Assembly: GCA_028821455.1 (NCBI GenBank)
Contig: JAPPGE010000066.1
Span: 1 to 56,253 of the forward strand
DNA length: 56,253 bases
Direction of reading: 5' to 3'
From: a bacterium
GTDB taxonomy: Bacteria; Pseudomonadota; Alphaproteobacteria; SP197
Under the pieces are notes generated by a model. The model saw nothing but the letters and a program-made list of their open reading frames with translations. It was not told the DNA's origin and ran no database searches. Position numbers and translations under genes: made by a program. Each line of letters begins with the position of its first letter. Position 1 is the first letter of the stretch. Positions 15,631-23,528 of this stretch are shown here, in pieces.

Positions 15631-17805
15631 ATGACCGAGCACCGTCTGCGTCCCCTTCTCAATCCCCGCTCGATTGCCGTGGTCGGCGCTTCCGCCAATC
15701 GCGAGTCCTTCGGCTGGACATCCTGGCGGGCCATCCGCGAGATCGGCCACAGCGGCGACCTCTTTCTCGTCAATCCGCGCTATGACGAGATCGACGGGGA
15801 ACGCTGCTATCCCGATATCGCCTCCATCGACCGGCCGGTCGAACACGCGATGCTCAATGTCTCCAACCCCTATCTCGAAAGGGTCTTCGACGAGGCGATC
15901 GCCGCCGGGGTGAAGGCGGTGACGATCTTCGCTTCGTGCTACCTGGCGAATGAAGGGGATCCTCCGCTTCTCGAGCGTCTGAAACGCAAGTCCCGCGAGG
16001 CCTCCCTTCTGGTGTGCGGCGGCAACGGGGCCGGGTTCGTCAACCGCCAGGAGAAGGTGCAGGTGACGCTGGCGGGAGGCCGTTCCAGCCTCGATGTCGG
16101 TCCGGTCACGCTGATTTCGCAGTCGGGATCGATCTATCTCGGCATGCTCCAGACCGATGGCCGGCTGGGTTTCAACCTTACGGTGACATCCGGCCAGGAG
16201 ATCACCGTCACGGCAAGCGACTACATGGATTACGCGCTCGGGCTCGAATCGACGCGGGCGATCGGTCTCGTTCTCGAGACCATCCGCGATGCGGCCGGGT
16301 TCCGCAAAGTGGCCGAAAGAGCCCGGGAGCGCGAGGTTCCCGTCGTCGCGATCAAGGTCGCGCGAGCGCCGGAGAGCATCCGCATGGCCCGCACCCACTC
16401 CGGTGCGCTGGCCGGCAACGATGCCGCCTACGATGCCGTCTTCCGGCATCACGCCGTCCAGAGGGTCGATGACGTTGATGCCCTGATCGCCACGCTTCAG
16501 ATGGCGGTCCAGCCGCGGCGGTTCTGGCCGGGCGGCATCGTCGCCCTCACGGATTCAGGCGGCGAGCGGGAACATCTCGTCGATCTCGCACACCGGCACA
16601 ATGTTCCCTTCGCTGCCATCTCGCAGACCACGACCCGGCGCCTGGAAGCCTGTCTCGACTATGGACTCGAGGCGACCAACCCGGTCGATGCCTGGGGAAC
16701 CGGGAAGAATTTCGTGGAAACCTATGTCGAATGCTGGGATGCGCTGATGTCGGATCCAGGCTCGGCCGGCGGACTGTGGGTCGCGGACATCCGTGATTTC
16801 GACGTCTTCCGCAGGCCCTGCATCGAACCCGCCAGGACGATCGCCGAGCGCACCGGCAAGCCGATGTGCTTCGCCAACTGCGTGCCCGCCGCCATCGTGC
16901 ACGAAACGGCGCGCGAACTGGCTGCGGCCGGCGTACCGCTGATCGACGGACTCGATGCAGCCGTGACGGCGTTTTCGCGCATGCTGGCCCTGCGTGACCA
17001 CCGGACCATGCAGCCGCCCGACCCGCCATCCGACGCCGTCATCGCTCGCTGGCGCAGTCGCCTGGCCGAAGGCGGCGCCCTCGACGAGGCAGAGGGCCTG
17101 GCCCTGGCCCGGGACTTCGGGTGCGTGACCACCGAACCGGTGATCGTGGAAGCCGCGAGCGACGTGACGGAGGCGGCGGAGAGGTTCGACGGCCCGCTGG
17201 TTCTCAAGACGGCCATGCCCGGACACCATCACAAGAGCGACGTCGACGGCGTCAGACTGGGGATCGAGGGCAAGGACGCCCTCCTCGATGCCTGGCACGA
17301 GATGGCGTCGCGGCTCGGTCCCCGCGCACTTGTCGCACCCATGGCGCCCCCCGGGGTCGAGATGATGTTCGGTCTCGTTCACGACGAGACCTTCGGGCCC
17401 CTGGTCCTGGTGGCGGCAGGCGGTGTCCTCGCCGAGGTCGTCGACGACAGCCTCCTTGCCGTTCCGCCACTTGATGCCGAGGCGGCGCTTGACCTCATCG
17501 ATGGATTGCGGGCGGGACGTCTGCTCGACGGTGTCAGGGGCAGGCCTGCCAGCGACCGCAGAGCCCTTGCCGAGATGCTGGCCCGCTTTTCGGTGCTTGT
17601 TCACTGTCTTGGACACATGATCGCGGAACTCGATCTCAATCCGGTGATCGCCGGGGCCGATGGCGCCATCGCCGTCGATGCCCTCGTCGTGCCGCAGCCA
17701 GAGGGACCGAGGAAGGTGATGAACTCTCCCTGGCGCACATCCAGGCTCAGATCGACCACGGCCGCCACACCGCCGGAACAGGTCTGGTTCAGGTCCTGGA
17801 GCTGA
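15631..17805 (+). CDS. NDP-forming acyl-CoA synthetase with chimeric C-terminus
   Basis: 724 residues. The enzyme family makes acyl-CoA from an acid, CoA and ATP, or works in reverse, via a phospho-His. Domains: CoA-binding (SIAVVGASANRESFGW), succinyl-CoA-ligase-like (PVTLISQSGSIYLGM, with the phospho-His in ARTHSGALAGND), and an ATP-grasp part (LVLKTAMPGHHHKSDVDGVR, then VLAEVVDD and AELDLNPVI). Native homology ends near DALVVP at about 17697. The last ~35 residues (EGPRKVMNSPWRTSRLRSTT onward) are read antisense through a fragment of an ABC ATPase gene. The original stop has thus been lost by rearrangement. Function may survive because the catalytic part is intact. Confidence 0.9.
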   Translation: MTEHRLRPLLNPRSIAVVGASANRESFGWTSWRAIREIGHSGDLFLVNPRYDEIDGERCYPDIASIDRPVEHAMLNVSNPYLERVFDEAIAAGVKAVTIFASCYLANEGDPPLLERLKRKSREASLLVCGGNGAGFVNRQEKVQVTLAGGRSSLDVGPVTLISQSGSIYLGMLQTDGRLGFNLTVTSGQEITVTASDYMDYALGLESTRAIGLVLETIRDAAGFRKVAERAREREVPVVAIKVARAPESIRMARTHSGALAGNDAAYDAVFRHHAVQRVDDVDALIATLQMAVQPRRFWPGGIVALTDSGGEREHLVDLAHRHNVPFAAISQTTTRRLEACLDYGLEATNPVDAWGTGKNFVETYVECWDALMSDPGSAGGLWVADIRDFDVFRRPCIEPARTIAERTGKPMCFANCVPAAIVHETARELAAAGVPLIDGLDAAVTAFSRMLALRDHRTMQPPDPPSDAVIARWRSRLAEGGALDEAEGLALARDFGCVTTEPVIVEAASDVTEAAERFDGPLVLKTAMPGHHHKSDVDGVRLGIEGKDALLDAWHEMASRLGPRALVAPMAPPGVEMMFGLVHDETFGPLVLVAAGGVLAEVVDDSLLAVPPLDAEAALDLIDGLRAGRLLDGVRGRPASDRRALAEMLARFSVLVHCLGHMIAELDLNPVIAGADGAIAVDALVVPQPEGPRKVMNSPWRTSRLRSTTAATPPEQVWFRSWS

Positions 17806-17819
17806 AGGACATCGCTCAT
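17697..17819 (-). pseudogene. 5' fragment of a PotA-like ABC transporter ATPase gene
   Basis: From ATG 17819 the minus strand encodes MSDVLQLQDLNQTCSGGVAA, then VVDLSLDVRQGEF and ITFLGPSGCG, the start of an ABC ATPase up to the Walker A motif. The Walker Lys and everything after it is missing: at GPSGCG the sequence passes into the antisense of the acyl-CoA synthetase gene. About 41 codons remain. The style resembles spermidine/putrescine or iron-type ATPases, so it may once have served the orphan binding protein at 7141-8262. Confidence 0.75.
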
Positions 17820-17963
17820 GACGGCGCGCCGGTCACGCAATCCCGTGACCGGTGCCCGTCAATTCCTGGTGCCGCGACCACCGAGGGCCGCAAGCACGCC
17901 CCGTTCACGTGTTCACTGCGGGCAATCCGCTTGAAAGACCGTGCTCCGTCTCCCTCGGAAGCG

Positions 17964-20342
17964 TCAAGATGCCATGGCTTTCGGTCCCGCATTCTCATTG
18001 ATCGCCCGCATCACGGCTTCGGGCGTCATCGGGACATCCACCCAAACGCCGATGGCGTTGTGCACCGCTTGACAGATCGCCGGTCCGGCTGCGGCCGCCG
18101 GCGATTCACCGGCACCCCTTGCACCGAACGGCCCGACCGGATCCTGGGACTCGACGAAGAAGACTTCAGCATCGGAAGGAAAATCACCGGTGCGCAGAAG
18201 CTTGTAGTCAAGCAGGCTGTCGTTCAGAACACGGCCGTCGCTCGGGTCGAACTCCATGCCTTCGTAAAGGACAAAGCCCGCACCGCAGATTGCTCCACCG
18301 ATGACCTGGTTCTTCAGCACCTTGGGATTCATGACGGTGCCGCTGTCCTGACCGGCGAGATAATCCGTGATTCTGATTTCTCCAGTCCCGACGTCGACCT
18401 CGACTTCGGCAAACTGCGCAGCCCACTGTCGCGCAAAGGCGATGGTCGGCGGCATGACACCATTGGGTCGACCCGTGATCACTGACGTTTGCGACAGGGA
18501 ATCCGAGCAGAGGACGTTCATCAGTTCGTCGATCGCAATTCGTCGGTTGTCAGCCGGGTCGTCCGCCACGCGGATGATGCCGTCCTCGATATCGAGCTTC
18601 TCGAAGTCGGTTCCGTCGAAGAACTCCCTGGCGGCAATCTTCAGCAGCTGGGTCTTTGCATCCCGGCATGCCTCTCTTGTCGCCCATCCGGTGCGGAACA
18701 TCGTGGTGCTCGCAGATGAACCCGAAGCCCACGGCACAACATACGTGTCTCCTGTGACAATGCTGACCTTTTCCACGGGAACGCCCATCTCCTCGGCGGC
18801 CACCTGGACAAGGGTCGTCTCGCTGCCCTGGCCCTGGCGTCCGGCGGCACTGAAGACGTTGACGCTGCCATCGTGATTCACGCGCACAACCGATGACGTG
18901 TTGCCGCCGAACTCGACACCGCAACAGTGAGCACCGGTGCCGACCCCGACGCCCCGGCGCTTCGAACCGTTTACCCGGGTCGGGACGCCCCAGCCCTTCC
19001 AGCGCTCGCGCCAGCGGAATTTCTCCGCACCCCGGAGAAGAAGTTCATGGGTCGAACCGCTGGAGAGATGGAACATTTTCGGCCAATTGCCCGTCTGTTC
19101 CTCGGTCAGGCCGTCGAGGTAGTCCGTCAGATTGCCTTTCATGTGTTGCCGCGGTTCCTGCATCCGCAGCTGCTGACCGGACTTGATCTGGTTCTTGATG
19201 CGGAACTCGAGGGGATCCATGTTCACCTTCTGCGCACACTTGTCGGCAAGGCGCTCGACCGCGAGACCCATCGTGATGTCGCCGACAGCACGCATGCAGC
19301 CCGACGTGACGAGGTTGGTGTTGACTCCGCGTACGCGGTAGTCCCCGTTCCTGGCCCCTCCCCAGAGGTCGCAACAGAAGAAGTAGACATCTGTCTTGAA
19401 TCCGTAGGCGCCGTTGTCCATCAGGTGAGAGAAGTCGGCCATGGTCAGCGTGCCGTCCTTCGTGACACCCATGCGCCCGCGCGTAATCTCGATGTGGCGG
19501 CGCTTCACGGCGGCCATGCACTCCTGGCTCGTCAACTCGATCTTGACCGGTTTGCGTACCTTCCTGGCCAGAAGAGCCGTCACCATCATGAAGTTGTTGC
19601 TCCACCACAGTCCGAACGAACAACCGGAGGGAAGGGCAACGACCCGAACGTCGCTCATCGGAATTCCGAAAGCCTGATGAATGCCCGTTTGCAGTTCTGA
19701 CGGTGTTTGCGACGAGGTCCACATGGTCACCTGGTCGCCTTCCCAATTGCAGATGCAGGCGTTGCGTCCGATGCCCGCATAGTTCTGGGCCTTGTAACGC
19801 ATCTCCTGATCGATGACGTAGTCGGCCTCACTCTCACCATCGTCGAGGTCGCCCCAGACCACACGGTACTCGTCACGCACATTGCCCTCTTCGCGAACCT
19901 GTGGTGCGTCGTCGCGAAGCGCCTTTTCCACATCGAGTACAGCGGGCAGGGGATCGTACTCGACGTCGATCAGATCAAGGGCGGCATCGGCAATCTCCAC
20001 CGAGGTCGCGGCAACCGCCGCGACTTCATCCCCGACGAATCGCGAAATTCCATCCAGGATCTGGCCCCGGTAGTTGTCCCAGACTCCCATCCAGTTGAGG
20101 CCGGGAGCGTCCTCGTGGGTCACCACGCCGAGAACACCCGGCAAGGCCAGAGCCCTGGTGACGTCGATGCGCTTGATCCGGGCATGGGGCACGGTGCTGC
20201 GCTTGATCTTGCCGTGCACCATCCGGGGAAGAACGAAATCGACCCCGTACTCGAGTGAGCCGGTCACCTTTTCGCGGGCATCTATGACCGGGATGCCCTG
20301 ACCTACGATCTTGAACTTCTTGGGCTTGTGAAGAACGTTCAT
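17964..20342 (-). CDS. Xanthine dehydrogenase-family molybdenum-binding subunit
   Basis: 792-residue large subunit of a molybdenum hydroxylase. The N-terminal a/b hammerhead domain begins GQGIPVIDAREKVTGSLEYG. The molybdopterin domains show LPSGCSFGLWWSNNF, RRHIEITRGR, AAGRQGQGSETTLVQVAAEE and the active-site Glu in GARGAGESPAAAAG. ATG 20342 follows GGGAG. It is the third gene of a unit FAD subunit - [2Fe-2S] subunit - Mo subunit. Substrates of this family include purines, aldehydes, nicotinate, CO and aromatic CoA esters. The CoxL loop (AYRCSFR) is absent, so CO oxidation is unlikely. No cofactor-insertion gene (xdhC/coxF) is present nearby. Confidence 0.93.
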   Translation of the reverse strand: MNVLHKPKKFKIVGQGIPVIDAREKVTGSLEYGVDFVLPRMVHGKIKRSTVPHARIKRIDVTRALALPGVLGVVTHEDAPGLNWMGVWDNYRGQILDGISRFVGDEVAAVAATSVEIADAALDLIDVEYDPLPAVLDVEKALRDDAPQVREEGNVRDEYRVVWGDLDDGESEADYVIDQEMRYKAQNYAGIGRNACICNWEGDQVTMWTSSQTPSELQTGIHQAFGIPMSDVRVVALPSGCSFGLWWSNNFMMVTALLARKVRKPVKIELTSQECMAAVKRRHIEITRGRMGVTKDGTLTMADFSHLMDNGAYGFKTDVYFFCCDLWGGARNGDYRVRGVNTNLVTSGCMRAVGDITMGLAVERLADKCAQKVNMDPLEFRIKNQIKSGQQLRMQEPRQHMKGNLTDYLDGLTEEQTGNWPKMFHLSSGSTHELLLRGAEKFRWRERWKGWGVPTRVNGSKRRGVGVGTGAHCCGVEFGGNTSSVVRVNHDGSVNVFSAAGRQGQGSETTLVQVAAEEMGVPVEKVSIVTGDTYVVPWASGSSASTTMFRTGWATREACRDAKTQLLKIAAREFFDGTDFEKLDIEDGIIRVADDPADNRRIAIDELMNVLCSDSLSQTSVITGRPNGVMPPTIAFARQWAAQFAEVEVDVGTGEIRITDYLAGQDSGTVMNPKVLKNQVIGGAICGAGFVLYEGMEFDPSDGRVLNDSLLDYKLLRTGDFPSDAEVFFVESQDPVGPFGARGAGESPAAAAGPAICQAVHNAIGVWVDVPMTPEAVMRAINENAGPKAMAS

Positions 20343-20428
20343 GTCACCGACTCCCGTTCGAGTGGATTTGATTCAGGTGCACGCTAGGCCGTTGTTCCGA
20401 TCGTACCCGTTGTTCGCTTCAACTCGTG

Positions 20429-20890
20429 TCATTCCCGCATTCTCTCGGCGGCGTTCATGACGGACTTGACGATGTAGGGATGGGCTCCGCAACGGCAGAT
20501 GTTGCCGCTCATGGCCATCGAGGCCTCTTCCTCGGTGGGATTCGGGTTCTCATCGAGAAAGGCCTTGGCCATCATGATGAAACCGGGGGTACAGAACCCG
20601 CACTGAAATCCCTGCTCTTCAATGAATGCCTCCTGGATAGGGTGAAGATCGTGGTGAGTCCCGATGCCTTCGATGGTGGTGATCTCGTGCCGCTCGCCCT
20701 GCAGCGCCAACATCAGGCATGCCGTCGCCGGGACCCCGTCGACCAGGATCGTGCAGGAACCGCATTCGCCCTCCGCGCACGATACCTTGACTCCGATGAG
20801 ACCGAGCTGATTGCGCAACACGTCCGAAAGGGTCTCGTGTGCCTTGACGTCGACATCGAATGACTGGCCATTGACGTTCAATCTGGTCAT
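20429..20890 (-). CDS. [2Fe-2S] subunit of the molybdenum hydroxylase
   Basis: 153 residues with two [2Fe-2S] clusters. A plant-ferredoxin-type cluster uses CAEGECGSCTILVDG plus the downstream TACLML Cys. A helical cluster uses QCGFCTPGF and ICRCGAHPYIVKSV. It passes electrons from the Mo site to FAD. I chose ATG 20890 (MTRLNVNGQSFDVDV), whose ATG overlaps the stop of the FAD subunit gene (TGATG). Full length for the family. Confidence 0.96.
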   Translation of the reverse strand: MTRLNVNGQSFDVDVKAHETLSDVLRNQLGLIGVKVSCAEGECGSCTILVDGVPATACLMLALQGERHEITTIEGIGTHHDLHPIQEAFIEEQGFQCGFCTPGFIMMAKAFLDENPNPTEEEASMAMSGNICRCGAHPYIVKSVMNAAERMRE

Positions 20891-21774
20891 CACGCGGATC
20901 CCTCGAGACTGCTGATGCACTGGCGAATGGCCCTCGCCGTCAGCGTTGCAACCATGTCCTCACGATACTCCTTGCTGGCCCGGATATCCGAAATGGCCCG
21001 TGCCGCACTGGCGGCTTCCTCCCCGGCACTCGTCGTCACCCCATTGTTCACGCTGCTCAAGTCACGACCCAACAACGTCTCTTCGGCTCCCGTCACGCGT
21101 ATGACCGACGGCGCCACGGCACCGAGCGCCACGCCTGCTCTCTCGATCCGGTTGCCTGCATCAACCTTGAGAAACACGGCCGAACTGACGAGGGCGATGT
21201 CGACGACGGTCCGTGCCACGCGATCATAGTGCGCCGCCACCTTGCCGTCGGCACCCGGAACATAGATCTCCGTCAGCATCTCGGAATCCGCAAGTGCCGT
21301 CTCGTTGACACCGAGATGGAAATCCTCAAGTGGCAAGTCGCGCTCGCCATCCGGACCGAGGAGCCTGCAACGGGCGCCCATGGCGACGAGGGGCGGTGTC
21401 AGATCGGCCGACGGCGATGCATGGCACATGTTGCCGCCGACCGTCGCGATCGTGCGGGTCTGCTTCGTACACATGAGACGGGCCGTGTATCCCAGCGTCG
21501 CGGCAAGCGGACTGAGATCCGATTTGAGATCAAGGTCGTCAAGGCTTGCCATGGCGCCGATCCTCAACGCATCTCCGGAACTCTCGATATACCTCAGCGC
21601 CGGGACGTAAGTGAGGTCGATGCAGTAGTCGAACGCGACTTCGCGGCGATTCCAGAGAAGCATCAAGTCGGTACCGCCCGCCCAGAATCTGGCGCGGGCT
21701 CCGTGAGCGGCCTTCATCTCAACGGCTTCGCCGACGGTCTCGGGCCTGAGATACTCGAATGAACGATTCACCAT
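20890..21774 (-). CDS. FAD-binding subunit of the molybdenum hydroxylase
   Basis: 294 residues, first gene of the three-subunit operon. It starts MVNRSFEYLRPETVGEAVEM. FAD-binding loops are RFWAGGTDLMLLWNRR and TRTIATVGGNMCHASPSADL, followed by PPLVAMGARCRLLGPDGERD. The C-terminal CO-dehydrogenase flavoprotein domain ends near ARAIRQCISSLEG. Electrons leave to NAD or another acceptor here. The ribosome site is weak (GGTAGG). Confidence 0.94.
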   Translation of the reverse strand: MVNRSFEYLRPETVGEAVEMKAAHGARARFWAGGTDLMLLWNRREVAFDYCIDLTYVPALRYIESSGDALRIGAMASLDDLDLKSDLSPLAATLGYTARLMCTKQTRTIATVGGNMCHASPSADLTPPLVAMGARCRLLGPDGERDLPLEDFHLGVNETALADSEMLTEIYVPGADGKVAAHYDRVARTVVDIALVSSAVFLKVDAGNRIERAGVALGAVAPSVIRVTGAEETLLGRDLSSVNNGVTTSAGEEAASAARAISDIRASKEYREDMVATLTARAIRQCISSLEGSA

Positions 21775-21968
21775 GCCTACCGTCCCAGGATTCGCCGCTT
21801 CGTCGCCCCGGCGGCTCCAAGCGGCGCCCTATGCTATCACAAGAGACCCCGCATCCGCCGCAAAATGCTCAAAGAGGCACTCTGCTGTGCTGCCTTGGCC
21901 GCAGCACAGGGCCCTGGCCACAACACAATCCCCCTCCACTGGACGTGGCGCGACGAGAACGGGGCATC

Positions 21969-22112
21969 CTTGCTGTTCCACCCCTTGATGCCGAGACGGC
22001 ACTGACCCACTCTTCGGTGCTTGTTCGGTGTCTCGGCGATATGATCACGGAACTTGATCTCAATCCGGTGATCGCCTGGGCCGGTGATGCCTTCGTCGTG
22101 CCAGGCACCTGA
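21969..22112 (+). pseudogene. Decayed 3' end of an NDP-forming acyl-CoA synthetase
   Basis: Forty-seven codons read LAVPPLDAETAL, then SSVLVRCLGDMITELDLNPV and GDAFVVPGT to a TGA. They match residues near the C-terminus of the intact synthetase at 15631-17805 (LAVPPLDAEAAL, FSVLVHCLGHMIAELDLNPV, DALVVP) at both protein and DNA level. About 30 residues between the two blocks and five near the end are deleted. It shows what the native end of such a gene looks like: a stop two codons after FVVP. Confidence 0.8.
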
Positions 22113-22134
22113 TTGACATAAACCTGGAGGGACC

Positions 22135-23304
22135 ATGGCCATCATCAACCGGATCGCGGACTGGCAGGCCGACATGACCCGCTGGCGGCGCGACATTCAT
22201 GCGCACCCGGAGACGGCCTTCGAGGAAACCAGGACTTCCGAGGTGGTCGCGGGCCTGCTCGACACGTTCGGCATCGAGGTCCATCGCGGACTGGCCGGCA
22301 CCGGCGTCGTGGGGACGCTCAGGTCCGGCGACGGAGCGAGGCAAATCGGCCTCAGGGCCGATCTCGACGCCCTCGACCTCCACGAGAAGAACGAGTTCGA
22401 CCACCGCTCGACCCACGACGGGAAGATGCATGCCTGCGGTCATGACGGCCACACCGCCATGCTGCTGGGAGCCGCGCGCTATCTTTCCGAGACACGCAAC
22501 TTCGACGGCACGGTCCACTTCATCTTCCAGCCCGCCGAGGAGAACGAGGGGGGCGGCCGGGTGATGATCGAGGACGGCCTCTTCGATCTCTTTCCTTGTG
22601 AGGAAGTCTACGGCATGCACAACGCACCGGGTCTCGAGGTCGGACGCTTCGCCGTGCGCGAGGGGCCGTTCCTCGCTGCATTCGACATATTCGAGGTGGT
22701 CATCAAGGGCACCGGCACACATGCCGCCATGCCCGACCGCGGCGCCGATCCCATGGTCCCGGCCGCCCAGGCGGTGCTGGCGCTCCAGGCGCTGGCATCG
22801 CGCGAAATCTCGCCGCTCGATACCGTCGTCGTCAGCGTCACCCAGATCCATGGCGGCGACACCTGGAATGTCATTCCCGACGAGATCGTCCTGAGGGGAA
22901 CCTGCCGGTGGTTCGAGGAATCGGTCAGGGACGCCCTCGAGACATCGATGCGGCGCATCGTGGAGGGCATCGCATCGGCCCACCGCTGCGAGGCCACCCT
23001 GCACTACGAGCGGCGCTATCCGGCGACCGTCAACAGTGCGAAGCAGACGGCCTTCGCCAGCGACGTTGCCGCCGGACTCGTCGGCACAGGGAACGTGGAA
23101 AGATCGCACCAGCCGGTGATGGGATCGGAGGACTTCGCCTTCATGCTGCAGGAGAAGCCCGGCTGCTACATTCTCATCGGCAACGGATCCGCCGAGGGCG
23201 GCTGCCTTCTTCACAATCCGCACTACGACTTCAACGACGACATCCTGCCCCTGGGCGCGAGCTACTGGGCACGCATCGCGGAATCGGCGCTGCCCCGGTC
23301 CTGA
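22135..23304 (+). CDS. M20-family amidohydrolase (hippurate hydrolase/IAA-amino acid hydrolase type)
   Basis: 389-residue metallo-amidohydrolase cleaving N-acyl amino acids or similar amides. The N-terminal part RRDIHAHPETAFEETRTSEV, metal site MHACGHDGHTAMLLGAARYL, general base in FQPAEENEGGGRVM and late metal His region (MGSEDFAFMLQ) are all present. The lid domain is VVIKGTGTHAAMPDRGADPM. ATG 22135 follows GGAGGG. It is monocistronic and convergent with the GPP34-P450 gene. Confidence 0.94.
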   Translation: MAIINRIADWQADMTRWRRDIHAHPETAFEETRTSEVVAGLLDTFGIEVHRGLAGTGVVGTLRSGDGARQIGLRADLDALDLHEKNEFDHRSTHDGKMHACGHDGHTAMLLGAARYLSETRNFDGTVHFIFQPAEENEGGGRVMIEDGLFDLFPCEEVYGMHNAPGLEVGRFAVREGPFLAAFDIFEVVIKGTGTHAAMPDRGADPMVPAAQAVLALQALASREISPLDTVVVSVTQIHGGDTWNVIPDEIVLRGTCRWFEESVRDALETSMRRIVEGIASAHRCEATLHYERRYPATVNSAKQTAFASDVAAGLVGTGNVERSHQPVMGSEDFAFMLQEKPGCYILIGNGSAEGGCLLHNPHYDFNDDILPLGASYWARIAESALPRS

Positions 23305-23350
23305 TCATGGCGCTGGCGGGCCCTTGATGCTGACGCGGCAGCTGGAACGC
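23305..23350 (-). pseudogene. Possible TauD/TfdA 3'-end relic
   Basis: The minus strand reads VRSSCRVSIKGPPAP and a stop. The intact TauD protein at 27121-27945 ends ERSGYRATVKGPPPPPA. DNA around the stop is also alike (CATGGC..TGGCGGGCCCTT against CATGCC..TGGCGGGCCCTT). Only about 15 codons support this, so it is tentative. Confidence 0.3.
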
Positions 23351-23528
23351 ACTTCGGGTGGCGTGCCGATGTCAGGCAGTCCGGCAGCGGACTCCATGTC
23401 CGACTCCTGGCGACGGTGAAGCGGGTCGGCTTCGTCGAATCCGGCCATGTCAAGAAGCCGCGGAAGGAAGGGCGCGCCTGAACCCGGCGTGTCGCGCCGT
23501 TTCCCTGAGATCCGGAGCTTGCGGTGCG

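Noticed and set aside
17964..21774. Carbon monoxide dehydrogenase (CoxMSL)
   Set aside because: The subunit set is similar, but the large subunit lacks the AYRCSFR active-site loop of form I CO dehydrogenase.
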